From Streptomyces hyaluromycini (GTDB lineage Bacteria; Actinomycetota; Actinomycetes; Streptomycetales; Streptomycetaceae): DNA of 64,000 nucleotides. The notes below the pieces were generated by a model. It had not been told where the DNA came from. It saw nothing but the letters and a program-made list of their open reading frames with translations, and did no database searches. Made by a program: the position numbers and the translations under genes. Shown piece after piece: positions 7,806-15,068 of this stretch (the stretch's first letter is position 1; each line of letters opens with the position of its first letter). Location of the stretch: the NCBI RefSeq assembly GCF_002217755.1, contig NZ_BCFL01000018.1, positions 744,001 to 808,000 of the forward strand. The letters are read 5' to 3'.

Positions 7806-8641
7806 TTGGGGGCTCCAAGGGACGGTGAGTGGCTGGTCCAGGGGTCGGTGACCGTCTTGGAGACGTGCACGCGCAGATCCCAGCCATGGCGGTCGGAGAT
7901 TTCGTCGAGCTGGGCGGCGGCCAGCTCGCACCAGGGCCATTCGGTGGCCCAGTGCGCCGCGTCGAGCAGCGCGAGGGGGCTGTGGGCGACCGCTTCCGAC
8001 GCCGGGTGGTGGCGCAGGTCGGCGGTGAGGAAGGCGTCCACCCCGGCGGCGCGTACGACGTCGAAGAGGCTGTCGCCGGAGCCGCCGCTGACGGCGATCG
8101 TGCGGACGAGGGCCTCGGGGTCGCCGGCGACGCGGATGCCCTGTGCGGTGGCGGGGAGGCGGGCCGCGGCCCGTTCCGCCAGCTCCCGGACGGTGACCGG
8201 GTGGTCCAGCTCGCAGACGCGGCCCAGGCCCCGGCGGCCCTCCGGGTCGGTCGGGTCCGGCACGAGGGGGCGTACGACCCGCAGGTCAAGGGCGCCCGCG
8301 AGTGCGTCGGAGACGCCCGGGTCGGCGGTGTCGGCGTTGGTGTGGACGACGTGCAGCGCGATGTCGTTCTTGATCAGGGTGTGCACGGCCCGGCCCTTGA
8401 AGTGGGAGGCCGCGACCGTCGTCGTACCGCGCAGGTAGAGCGGGTGGTGGGTGACCAGCAGGTCGGCACCGAGCTTCACCGCCTCGTCGACGATCTGCTG
8501 GACCGGGTCGACGGCGAAGAGGACCCGCGTGACCTCCTGGTCGGGGTCGCCCGCGACCGTACCGACCGCGTCCCAGGACTCGGCCCGCTCGGCGGGCCAC
8601 AGGTTGTCCAGCGCGGCGATGACTTCTGACAGACGGGGCAC
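7802..8641 (-). CDS. Nif3-like dinuclear metal centre hexameric protein
   Basis: Member of the Nif3/YbgI (GTP cyclohydrolase I type 2 homologue) family, 279 residues. The metal-binding histidines and acids are visible in VTHHPLYLRG, LHVVHTNADTADPG and the C-terminal DAAHWATEWPWCE. The middle contains the extra PII-like insertion typical of longer family members. The family forms a toroidal hexamer with two metals per subunit; its substrate is unknown. Start is ATG at 8641. Overlap with the zinc-ribbon gene indicates one operon ending with the RNase H/phosphatase. Confidence 0.93.
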   Translation of the reverse strand: MPRLSEVIAALDNLWPAERAESWDAVGTVAGDPDQEVTRVLFAVDPVQQIVDEAVKLGADLLVTHHPLYLRGTTTVAASHFKGRAVHTLIKNDIALHVVHTNADTADPGVSDALAGALDLRVVRPLVPDPTDPEGRRGLGRVCELDHPVTVRELAERAAARLPATAQGIRVAGDPEALVRTIAVSGGSGDSLFDVVRAAGVDAFLTADLRHHPASEAVAHSPLALLDAAHWATEWPWCELAAAQLDEISDRHGWDLRVHVSKTVTDPWTSHSPSLGAPN

Positions 8642-8828
8642 GGGGAAAGGCTACCTGCCTGTTCCACGGGGCTGTACCTGCTCGCCCACGGGAGGCAACG
8701 CGCAGCACACCCGCCACCGTCTCCTCAGGCGAATCGCCGAGTGTGCACCCGTATGTGTGAAGTCGGCGTCTACCGGTCCCCCGCCTGTGCGTACGAAAAC
8801 TAGCTTCGTGGCCGGAGGTGACCGAACC

Positions 8829-10082
8829 ATGACGGCCTGTGCGATCGAACCCCCGTCTGCGGACGCGGACGACAGCGTGCCGGAGGCGGGCTGCACCATC
8901 ACGGTGGACGGGTCGTACGCGGCCCGGCTGGCCCAGCAGGAAGGTTCCTGGTACCCGGAGCGGTGGACCCTGGACGGCCCCGAGCCGTACGCCGTACCGC
9001 TCCCCGGCAACCAGCCGGAGGAGCCGGGCACCGAGGTGCAGCCGATGGGCGACGGACGGGTGCTCATCCGCCGGCTGGTGGACGGGTGGCACCACTTCAC
9101 CCTGCTGTATCCGACCGGGCCGGGCACCGGTGAGCTGCCGCTGGGCGCGGTGGAGTGCCCGGACGAGGGCGCCTCGCTGCGGCTGCTGCCGCCGGCGCCG
9201 GGGGGTGTGCGGGCGTATGCGCTCGCCGTGGAGCCGCGTTTCTCCGCGGTCTGGCTGGTGGCGGGCGGGGCCTTCGGCCCGGAGCAGCTCGCTGTGGTGC
9301 CGGGGCGTTGCTCGGGCGGGGTCTGGCTGGACCGGGCCGGGCGGATGCTGGCCCTGGACCGGGAGCTGGGCGGGCGGACCAAGGCGGTCGTGGTCGATCT
9401 GGAGCGGGGCGGCGAGGTGTCGCCGCTGCTGCAGATCGCGGCGGACAGCGACGACCGGCTGCTGCTCGCCGACCCGGACAGCGGGCTGATCCTGGTCGGC
9501 TCGGACGCGCCCAGCCCCGGGCAGGAACGGTTGGGCTGGGGTGTCCTCGGCAGCACGCTGCCGGTGCGCTTCCCGGAGAGCCTGCGGGTGCCGGAGTGCC
9601 CGGACTGCGTGGTGACGCCGTTCGCCGTCCAGCCCGGGCAGGTGCTGGTGCCGGAGAGCTGCGGGGTGGCGCTGCGGATCGACGGTCCGCTCGGCAGCTG
9701 GGTGGGCGCCTGGCGGCCGAGAGCGCGCAGGATGTGTCATCTCCCGGCGCCGGAAGGGTGGTTGGCCGGCGCCGGGTTGTGGACGCAGGACGGGGTGCTG
9801 CGGCTGCCGTACGCCACGGGGGAGGCCCCGTGCGGCGTGGCGGCGGTGGCGGTGCCCTGGGGGGAGACGGGGGGTTCGGGGGAAACGGGGGGAGCGGGGA
9901 TGACGGGGGAGTACGGGGGGCCGGGGGACGCGGGCCCGGGGGATCCGGTTCTTCATGACGGCGCGGCTGCCGGGGCGTCGGGTACGCCCGGGGAGCCGGC
10001 GGAACCGGACCCTCCGGGACCTGTCGTGGCCCGCCCGGTGCCCCTTCAACAGGCCCCGTTGGCACGGCTTGTAACGAACTAG
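8829..10082 (+). CDS. Conserved hypothetical actinobacterial protein
   Basis: A protein of 417 residues without a signal peptide or membrane segment. ATG 8829 (MTACAIEPPS) is chosen because GGAGGTGA lies at the right distance; reading further upstream would enter the divergent nif3 promoter. The body contains repeated strands with Asp/Gly turns (VWLDRAGRMLALDRELGG, KAVVVDLERGG, DDRLLLADPDSG, GLILVGSD), suggesting a beta-propeller-like fold. A conserved Cys pair (VPECPDC) is present near residue 260. The C-terminal 70 residues are Gly/Glu/Pro-rich low complexity. I do not recognise a function. Confidence 0.75.
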   Translation: MTACAIEPPSADADDSVPEAGCTITVDGSYAARLAQQEGSWYPERWTLDGPEPYAVPLPGNQPEEPGTEVQPMGDGRVLIRRLVDGWHHFTLLYPTGPGTGELPLGAVECPDEGASLRLLPPAPGGVRAYALAVEPRFSAVWLVAGGAFGPEQLAVVPGRCSGGVWLDRAGRMLALDRELGGRTKAVVVDLERGGEVSPLLQIAADSDDRLLLADPDSGLILVGSDAPSPGQERLGWGVLGSTLPVRFPESLRVPECPDCVVTPFAVQPGQVLVPESCGVALRIDGPLGSWVGAWRPRARRMCHLPAPEGWLAGAGLWTQDGVLRLPYATGEAPCGVAAVAVPWGETGGSGETGGAGMTGEYGGPGDAGPGDPVLHDGAAAGASGTPGEPAEPDPPGPVVARPVPLQQAPLARLVTN

Positions 10083-10177
10083 CACCGGTCGGTGTGCCCG
10101 CCTGGAAACGCCCCGTGGTGCGCCCGATAAAATCGCCGCGCTGTAGAAAGATCATGTTGACGGGGTGAATTCTTCCG

Positions 10178-10330
10178 ATGAGCGACGCCAGCACGTCCCA
10201 GCCGCTGTCCGCCGACCTTCAGGAAACGGACGGCCACGGCAAGCACCGCGGTCATGTCTCGGGGCAGGACAGCGAGACGGCCCCCAGCGGCCGGCACCGC
10301 AAGCCGGAGCCTGCCGAGACGGCGGCCTGA
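10178..10330 (+). CDS. Small basic His/Arg-rich protein (50 aa)
   Basis: Short open frame starting MSDASTSQPLSADLQE and ending KPEPAETAA. It has two GKHRGxVS / GRHRKPE-like blocks, a pattern I recall from small conserved streptomycete proteins of unknown function. Support: a strong terminator hairpin begins 19 bases after the stop, and AT-rich DNA with a possible -10 (GATAAAAT at 10126-10133) lies upstream. No strong Shine-Dalgarno is seen. Function unknown. Confidence 0.55.
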   Translation: MSDASTSQPLSADLQETDGHGKHRGHVSGQDSETAPSGRHRKPEPAETAA

Positions 10331-10348
10331 CGGGAGCAGTAGGTAGCC

Positions 10349-10386
10349 AGGGGGCTCGCCAGTTGGCTGGTGGGCCCCCTTCTTCA
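10349..10386 (+). terminator. Intrinsic terminator after the small gene
   Basis: Arms AGGGGGC and GCCCCCT enclose an inner CCAG/CTGG pair and a short loop, followed by TCTTC. A clear hairpin separating this gene from the convergent SDR operon. Confidence 0.8.
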
Positions 10387-10402
10387 TGCCCTGCCCGGTG
10401 GC

Positions 10403-10436
10403 ATGTCACGTACCGCCCTTCAGCGCTATGTGACAT
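10403..10436. terminator. Possible terminator of the SDR operon
   Basis: Inverted repeat ATGTCAC (10403-10409) and GTGACAT (10430-10436) just beyond the SDR stop codon. The loop is 20 bases and there is no T run, so it could instead be an operator remnant. Confidence 0.35.
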
Positions 10437-10437
10437 A

Positions 10438-11382
10438 TCACTGGCGCTTCAGCCCCAGCACCTCCGCCGCCGCGAACGTCTCCCCCGCCGGTCGCCCCGC
10501 ATAGTGCGGGGTGAGCGCGGCGTCGAGTTCGTCGTAGCTGAAGGTGTCCTGCTTGCTGTCGAACTTGGCCTGGACGCGCGGTCGTTCGACGATCGCGACC
10601 ATGCCGCCGTGCACGACGAGCAGCTGGCCGTTGATCCGTTCGGCGGCCGGGGAGGCCAGGTAGCCGACGAGCGGGGCGACGTGCTCGGGTGCGAGGGGGT
10701 CGAGGCCCTCGGCGGGCTGCTCGAAGCCGGCGAAGACGTCCTCGGTCATCCGGGTGCGGGCGCGCGGGCAGATCACGTTGGCGGTCACGCCGTACTTGGC
10801 GAGGGCGAGGGCGGTGGAGGTGGTGAGGCCGACGATGCCGCCTTTCGCGGCCGCGTAGTTGGGCTGGCCCGCGGAGCCGGCGAGGAAGGCCTCGGAGGAG
10901 GTGTTCACGATCCGGCCGTAGACCTTCTGGCCGCCCGCCGCCTTGGACCGGTCCCGCCAGTGCGCCGCCGCGAAGTGGGTGGTGTTGAAGTGGCCCTTGA
11001 GGTGGACCCGGATCACCGAGTCCCACTCGTCCTCGGTCATGGAGAAGACCATGCGGTCGCGCAGGATCCCGGCGTTGTTGACGAGGATGTCCAGCTTTCC
11101 GTAATGGGCTGTCGCGAGCGCGAGAAGGTCTCGCGCCTGTGAGAAGTCCGCGACATCGCCGGTGTGGGCGACCGCCCTGCCGCCCGCCGCGCGGATCTCC
11201 TCGGCGACCTGCTCGGCGGGTGCCGTGGAGGCCGCCCCCGAGCCGTCCCGGCCCGGCTGGCCGAAGTCGTTGACGACGACGGCCGCGCCCAGCCGGGCCA
11301 GTTCGAGTGCCTCGGCCCGGCCCAGGCCCCGGCCGGCCCCCGTGACGACGGCGGTCAGCCCTTCCAGCGGCCTCTCCTGCAT
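10438..11382 (-). CDS. SDR oxidoreductase, (3R)-hydroxyacyl-CoA dehydrogenase type
   Basis: Short-chain dehydrogenase of 314 residues resembling the N-terminal domain of peroxisomal multifunctional enzyme 2 (HSD17B4) and mycobacterial Rv3548c. Cofactor motif TGAGRGLGRAEALELA and an NAD-favouring acid in VVVNDFG; NNAGILRDRM; catalytic Ser/Tyr/Lys in NTSSEAF and YAAAKGG. The start ATG at 11382 (MQERPLEGLTAVV) has GAGGGG upstream. It is the last gene of a three-gene operon with an alcohol dehydrogenase and a MaoC hydratase, matching the hydratase/dehydrogenase pair of (R)-specific beta-oxidation. Controlled, I infer, from the KstR-type operator at 13571. Confidence 0.9.
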   Translation of the reverse strand: MQERPLEGLTAVVTGAGRGLGRAEALELARLGAAVVVNDFGQPGRDGSGAASTAPAEQVAEEIRAAGGRAVAHTGDVADFSQARDLLALATAHYGKLDILVNNAGILRDRMVFSMTEDEWDSVIRVHLKGHFNTTHFAAAHWRDRSKAAGGQKVYGRIVNTSSEAFLAGSAGQPNYAAAKGGIVGLTTSTALALAKYGVTANVICPRARTRMTEDVFAGFEQPAEGLDPLAPEHVAPLVGYLASPAAERINGQLLVVHGGMVAIVERPRVQAKFDSKQDTFSYDELDAALTPHYAGRPAGETFAAAEVLGLKRQ

Positions 11383-11393
11383 ACGGCGGCCCC

Positions 11394-12470
11394 TCAGATC
11401 TCTATGCAGGTACGCAGGGCGGTGCCCGTGCGCATCTGGTCCAGGGCCTCGTTGATCTCCGCCAGCGGCACCCGGTGGGTGATCAGGCCCTCCAGGTCGA
11501 TCCGGCCCGCCCGCCACAGGGCGATCGTCCGTTCATAGGAGCGGACCACGTCCCCGCCGCCGTACATGGACGGCAGGATCCGCTTCTCGTCGAAGAACAG
11601 CTCGAACATGTTGAGCTGGAGGAAGTCGTCCATGGCGCCCGCGCCGACGACCACCAGGGTGCCGCCGCGCCGGGTGTTCTCGTACGCGGTGCGGGCGGTG
11701 GCGGACCTGCCGACGACCTCGAAGACGTAGTCGAAGCCCTCGCCGGCGGTGACCTCCTGCTTGGCGCCGGGCAGTTCGTCGGGCGAGACCGCCCTCGTCG
11801 CCCCGAACCTGAGCGCCGACTCGCGCCGCGACTCGACCGGGTCGACGGCGACGATCTCGGCCGCGCCCTTGAGCCGCGCCCCCTGGATCGCCGAGATCCC
11901 GACACCCCCGCACCCGATGACGGCGACCGACGAACCGGCCTGCACATCGGCCGTGTTGAGGGCCGCGCCGAGCCCGGTGGTGACCCCGCAGCCGATCAGC
12001 GCGGCGATGTCGAAGGGCACGTCGTCCGGGATCGGCACCGCGCACCCGGCGTCGACCACGACCTCCTCGGTGAAGGTGCCGGTGCCCGCGAAGCCGAAGA
12101 CGTCTTGGCCGGGGCGCCGGAAGTTGGGGGTGCCGGCGTTCATGAACCCGGCCAGGCACAGCTCGGTCTGCCCGCGCTTGCAGGCGGGACACGCCCCGCA
12201 GGCCGGCAGCCAGCAGACGACCACCCGGTCGCCGGGCTTCACCCGGGTGACGCCCTCCCCCACCTCCAGGACCTCGCCCGCGCCCTCGTGGCCCGGCACG
12301 AAGGGTCCCGGCTGCGGCAGCACCCCGCTCATGGCCGACAGGTCCGAGTGGCACAGCCCTGTGGCGCGCACCCGGATCCGCACCCTGCCGGGCCCGAATC
12401 CCACCGCCTCGACGTCGTCGAGGACGTCCAGCTTCTCCTGGCCGATCTCGTGCAGTACGGCTGCGCGCAT
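11394..12470 (-). CDS. Zinc-dependent alcohol dehydrogenase (class III-like MDR)
   Basis: Medium-chain dehydrogenase, 358 residues. Catalytic zinc ligands lie in GLCHSD and PGHEGAGEV, the structural-zinc lobe has cysteines in CGACPACKRGQTELC, and the Rossmann motif is VIGCGGVGISAIQGA with an acidic VAVDP for NAD. It probably oxidises an alcohol to an aldehyde, perhaps the C26 alcohol of a sterol side chain given the neighbours; mycothiol- or formaldehyde-linked activity is an alternative. Start ATG 12470 with GAGGGGAG upstream. It sits 37 bases after the MaoC gene and 11 bases before the SDR gene. Confidence 0.92.
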   Translation of the reverse strand: MRAAVLHEIGQEKLDVLDDVEAVGFGPGRVRIRVRATGLCHSDLSAMSGVLPQPGPFVPGHEGAGEVLEVGEGVTRVKPGDRVVVCWLPACGACPACKRGQTELCLAGFMNAGTPNFRRPGQDVFGFAGTGTFTEEVVVDAGCAVPIPDDVPFDIAALIGCGVTTGLGAALNTADVQAGSSVAVIGCGGVGISAIQGARLKGAAEIVAVDPVESRRESALRFGATRAVSPDELPGAKQEVTAGEGFDYVFEVVGRSATARTAYENTRRGGTLVVVGAGAMDDFLQLNMFELFFDEKRILPSMYGGGDVVRSYERTIALWRAGRIDLEGLITHRVPLAEINEALDQMRTGTALRTCIEI

Positions 12471-12507
12471 GGTGCGGCTCCCCTCAACTGCTCAGCTGCT
12501 CAACTGA

Positions 12508-13365
12508 TCAAGAGTGTTCGACGATCGTGTCGGCGAGGACGGGCGCGTCCTCCCGCTCGACGGCGCTCACGGCGACCCGGACGTCCCCGTCGCCCCGCCA
12601 CATGCGGATCCGGAGCGTCTCCCCCGGGTACACCACCCCGGCGAACCGGGTCGTGTACGACCGCACCCGGCTCACGTCCCCGTCGAGCAGCGTGTCCACG
12701 ACCGCCTTGAGCGTCATGCCGTAGGTGCACAGCCCGTGCAGGATGGGCCGGTCGAAGCCGGCGCGCTTGGCGAAGTCCGGGTCGGCGTGCAGCGGGTTGT
12801 AGTCGCCGGAGAGGCGGTAGAGCAGGGCCTGGTCCTCGCGGATCGGGCGTTCGACGGTCCGGTCGGGCTCGCCTGCGGGTGGGTCGAGCCGGGTCGAGGG
12901 GCCGCGGTCGCCGCCCCAGCCGCCCTCGCCGCGTACGAAGATCTGCGCGTCGTTGGTCCACAGCGGGCCGTCGGCGTCCGCGACCTCGGTGCGCATCACC
13001 AGGACGGCCGCCTTGCCCTTGTCGTAGACGGCGGCGATCCTGCCGGTGGCGGTGGCGGTGCCCGCGACCGGGATGGGGCGGTGCAGGGTGAGGGACTGGC
13101 CGCCGTGCAGCACCTTGGCGAGGTCGACGTCGATGCCGGGCATGGACAGTCCGCTGATCACCCCGGGCGAGCCGGCGCCCGCGACGGTGGCGAAGCTGGG
13201 CAGCACGTGCAGCCGGGTCTCCAGGGTGTAGCGCAGTTCGTCGGGGTCGGTGGCGGGGCGGCCCGCGCCGATGCCGAGGTGGTAGAGCTGGACGTCCCGG
13301 CGCTGCCAGCCGATCTCCCCGGACCGGGGTTCGGCGGCGAGGGCCTTGGCTGCGTCGATGGGCAT
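12508..13365 (-). CDS. MaoC-family enoyl-CoA hydratase (MFE-2 hydratase 2 type)
   Basis: A double hot-dog protein of 285 residues. The C-terminal hydratase motif is YRLSGDYNPLHADPDFA with a following GLCTYGMTLKAV, as in human MFE-2 and mycobacterial ChsH3 (Rv3538). It adds water to 2-enoyl-CoA to give the (3R)-hydroxyacyl-CoA used by the SDR two genes downstream. ATG 13365 (MPIDAAKALAAEP) with CAGGAG close upstream is preferred over a GTG at 13434 that lacks a ribosome site. It is the first gene of the operon. Its promoter region has been lengthened by the MITE at 13443-13573. Confidence 0.9.
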   Translation of the reverse strand: MPIDAAKALAAEPRSGEIGWQRRDVQLYHLGIGAGRPATDPDELRYTLETRLHVLPSFATVAGAGSPGVISGLSMPGIDVDLAKVLHGGQSLTLHRPIPVAGTATATGRIAAVYDKGKAAVLVMRTEVADADGPLWTNDAQIFVRGEGGWGGDRGPSTRLDPPAGEPDRTVERPIREDQALLYRLSGDYNPLHADPDFAKRAGFDRPILHGLCTYGMTLKAVVDTLLDGDVSRVRSYTTRFAGVVYPGETLRIRMWRGDGDVRVAVSAVEREDAPVLADTIVEHS

Positions 13366-13442
13366 ACGGCTCCTGAGATGTCTCAAGACCTCGGCACGGC
13401 CGTCCGCACCGTCGGCCGCACCGAGGTCGTCCACGGGGCGGG

Positions 13443-13573
13443 CTAGGGGGTGTCCGGCGGATCACGTCGGCGTCGCGGCCCCCGGCACGCGCATCCGCCG
13501 CGCCAGATCCCGCTCGGCCCGGCCGGGAAGCGCCGTCTCTTCCAGCCGACCTGATCCGCCGGACCCTCCCTAG
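13443..13573. mobile_element. MITE-like element with CTAG ends, inserted at a KstR operator
   Basis: A 131-base segment, CTAG at both ends, with inverted termini sharing GTCCGGCGGATCA (left 13451-13463; right arm its complement near 13551-13563) and further matching bases inward. It has no coding capacity. The right CTAG (13570-13573) is also the first part of the operator CTAGAACGCGTTCCAG. Removing the element and one CTAG would put the operator about 75 bases from the MaoC start. Confidence 0.75.
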
Positions 13574-13584
13574 AACGCGTTCCA
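13571..13584. promoter_or_regulatory. KstR-type operator (maoC-adh-SDR operon)
   Basis: TAGAACGCGTTCCA fits the published mycobacterial KstR pattern TnnAACnnGTTnnA exactly. It would repress the minus-strand operon; the start codon is now about 205 bases away because of the MITE between them. Confidence 0.7.
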
Positions 13585-13631
13585 GTCCGGCGCACCTTGT
13601 ATAGCCCAGCACTCGACACTTGTGAAGGCTC

Positions 13632-13646
13632 CTGACGTCGTGTCAG
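13632..13646. promoter_or_regulatory. Second shared palindrome CTGACGNNNNNTCAG (maoC locus)
   Basis: CTGACGTCGTGTCAG, 48 bases from the KstR-type operator. The same 15-base pattern occurs at 25035, 31113, 40108, 42073 and 54736. Confidence 0.5.
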
Positions 13647-13769
13647 ATGCGGCTCTGTCCGGCCATGACATTTGTCCTGCCCGCGGCCGTACATCCGCCT
13701 CTGCCGGACGGGCGTGCCCTTCCGTAGGGTCGTATCGCCGGACTGGAGTACGGATCGGGGGAGAACGAG

Positions 13770-15068
13770 ATGTCGTGGCGGCAGCAGGTGAGGTGCCAGG
13801 CGGAGACCTGGCGGACGGCGCGGGCCCAGTGGCGGGAGGAGATGGAGCGCTTCAAGGAGAAGCAGAAGGCGGCCCGGAAGAACGGTGAGGTGCCCGAGCA
13901 CGCGGGCCCGCCGCCTTCCGGGTTCGCCCTGCTCCCCTGGCTGCTGATGGGGATGGGCTCCCTGTCCAACCTGCTCCAGGGCAAGACGGCCAACCCGCTG
14001 ATCGGCGGCTTCGGCCTGCTCGCCTTCAACTCCCTGTACATCTACGTGACCTTCCGCTCCTTCCGCAAAGAGGCCCGGCAGGCCACCTCCACCCGCGTCG
14101 CCCTGGTGCTGATGGGCCTGCTCACCACCGGCCTGGCCCTCGGCTACGGCGGCAACTGGCTGATGTTCTTCCCGCTGCTGGGCCTCGCCGCGGGCGCGGT
14201 GCTGCGCGGGCCCTGGCTGGGCCGTGCCGGGATCCTGCTCGCCTGCTTCGCGGGCGCGGTCTCCTGGTACCGGGACGGCTCCGACGCCATCACCATCGCC
14301 TACGGCACCTTCCTGTCGACGATGATCACCGCCGCGATCCTCTCCCTCTCCGAGGCCGTGCGGGAACTGCGCGCCGCCCGCGAGGAGCTGGCCCGGCGGG
14401 CGGTCGAGAAGGAGCGGCTGCGCTTCTCCCGGGACCTGCACGACCTGCTCGGCCACACCCTCTCGGTGATCGTCGTGAAGTCGGAGGCGGCCCGGCGGGT
14501 CGCGCCCCGTGACCTGGACGCGGCGCTGTCGCAGATCTCCGACATCGAGTCGGTCGGCCGGCAGGCGCTGACCGAGATCCGGGAGGCGGTGACCGGCTAC
14601 CGGGAGGGCAGCCTGGCCGCCGATCTCGCCCGGGCCCGCTCGGCCCTCAAGGCGGCGGCCATCGAGCCGGTGGTCCGGCAGTCAGGGGCGCCGCTCGCCC
14701 CGCAGACCGAGACGCTGCTCGGCTGGGTGGTGCGCGAGGCGGTCACCAACGTGGTCCGGCACAGCGACGCCACGTGCTGCGAGATCACCGTCGACAGCGC
14801 CGCCGGGCGGGCCCGGCTGACGGTCACCGACGACGGCTCGGGCACGGTGGCCGCCGAGCCCTGCCGGGAGGGCATCGGCGGCACCGGCCTGAAGGGGCTG
14901 ACCGAGCGCCTCGCGGCGGCGGGCGGCTCCCTCAGCGCCGGCCCGGCGCCGCGCGGCGGCTTCACGGTCACCGCGGAACTCCCCACCGAGGCGCTGGAGC
15001 TGCTGGCCTCGACGGCTCACACGGCTCCTACGGCTCCTACGGCTCCTACGGCGCCCACGGCGAGCTGA
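13770..15068 (+). CDS. Sensor histidine kinase (HisKA_3, DesK/NarX type)
   Basis: A kinase of 432 residues. An N-terminal basic helix (1-40) is followed by about five hydrophobic segments (residues 52-195). The dimerisation/phosphotransfer box is FSRDLHDLLGHTLSVIVVKS with phospho-His at residue 224, followed by an HATPase domain with REAVTNVVRHSDA, TVTDDGSG and GIGGTGLKGLTERLAAAGG. The start ATG 13770 follows GGGGGAG. The tail (from about 412) is a TAP repeat produced by a 9-base tandem duplication at the convergent gene. Its likely partner is the regulator at 20025, which uses the matching NarL-type receiver, but about 5 kb of unrelated genes now separate them. Confidence 0.9.
   Translation: MSWRQQVRCQAETWRTARAQWREEMERFKEKQKAARKNGEVPEHAGPPPSGFALLPWLLMGMGSLSNLLQGKTANPLIGGFGLLAFNSLYIYVTFRSFRKEARQATSTRVALVLMGLLTTGLALGYGGNWLMFFPLLGLAAGAVLRGPWLGRAGILLACFAGAVSWYRDGSDAITIAYGTFLSTMITAAILSLSEAVRELRAAREELARRAVEKERLRFSRDLHDLLGHTLSVIVVKSEAARRVAPRDLDAALSQISDIESVGRQALTEIREAVTGYREGSLAADLARARSALKAAAIEPVVRQSGAPLAPQTETLLGWVVREAVTNVVRHSDATCCEITVDSAAGRARLTVTDDGSGTVAAEPCREGIGGTGLKGLTERLAAAGGSLSAGPAPRGGFTVTAELPTEALELLASTAHTAPTAPTAPTAPTAS
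15021..15057. repeat. 9-bp tandem duplication at the arabinofuranosidase stop codon
   Basis: On the minus strand, TAGGAGCCG is repeated three times starting from the TAG stop of the GH54 gene (15048). It then decays to TGTGAGCCG. The plus strand translates this as the TAPTAPTAP tail of the histidine kinase. Confidence 0.8.

Noticed and set aside
13373..13387. CTGAGATGTCTCAAG as a seventh copy of the second palindrome
   Set aside because: It departs from CTGACGNNNNNTCAG in both half-sites and overlaps the ribosome-binding region of the MaoC gene; too weak to count.
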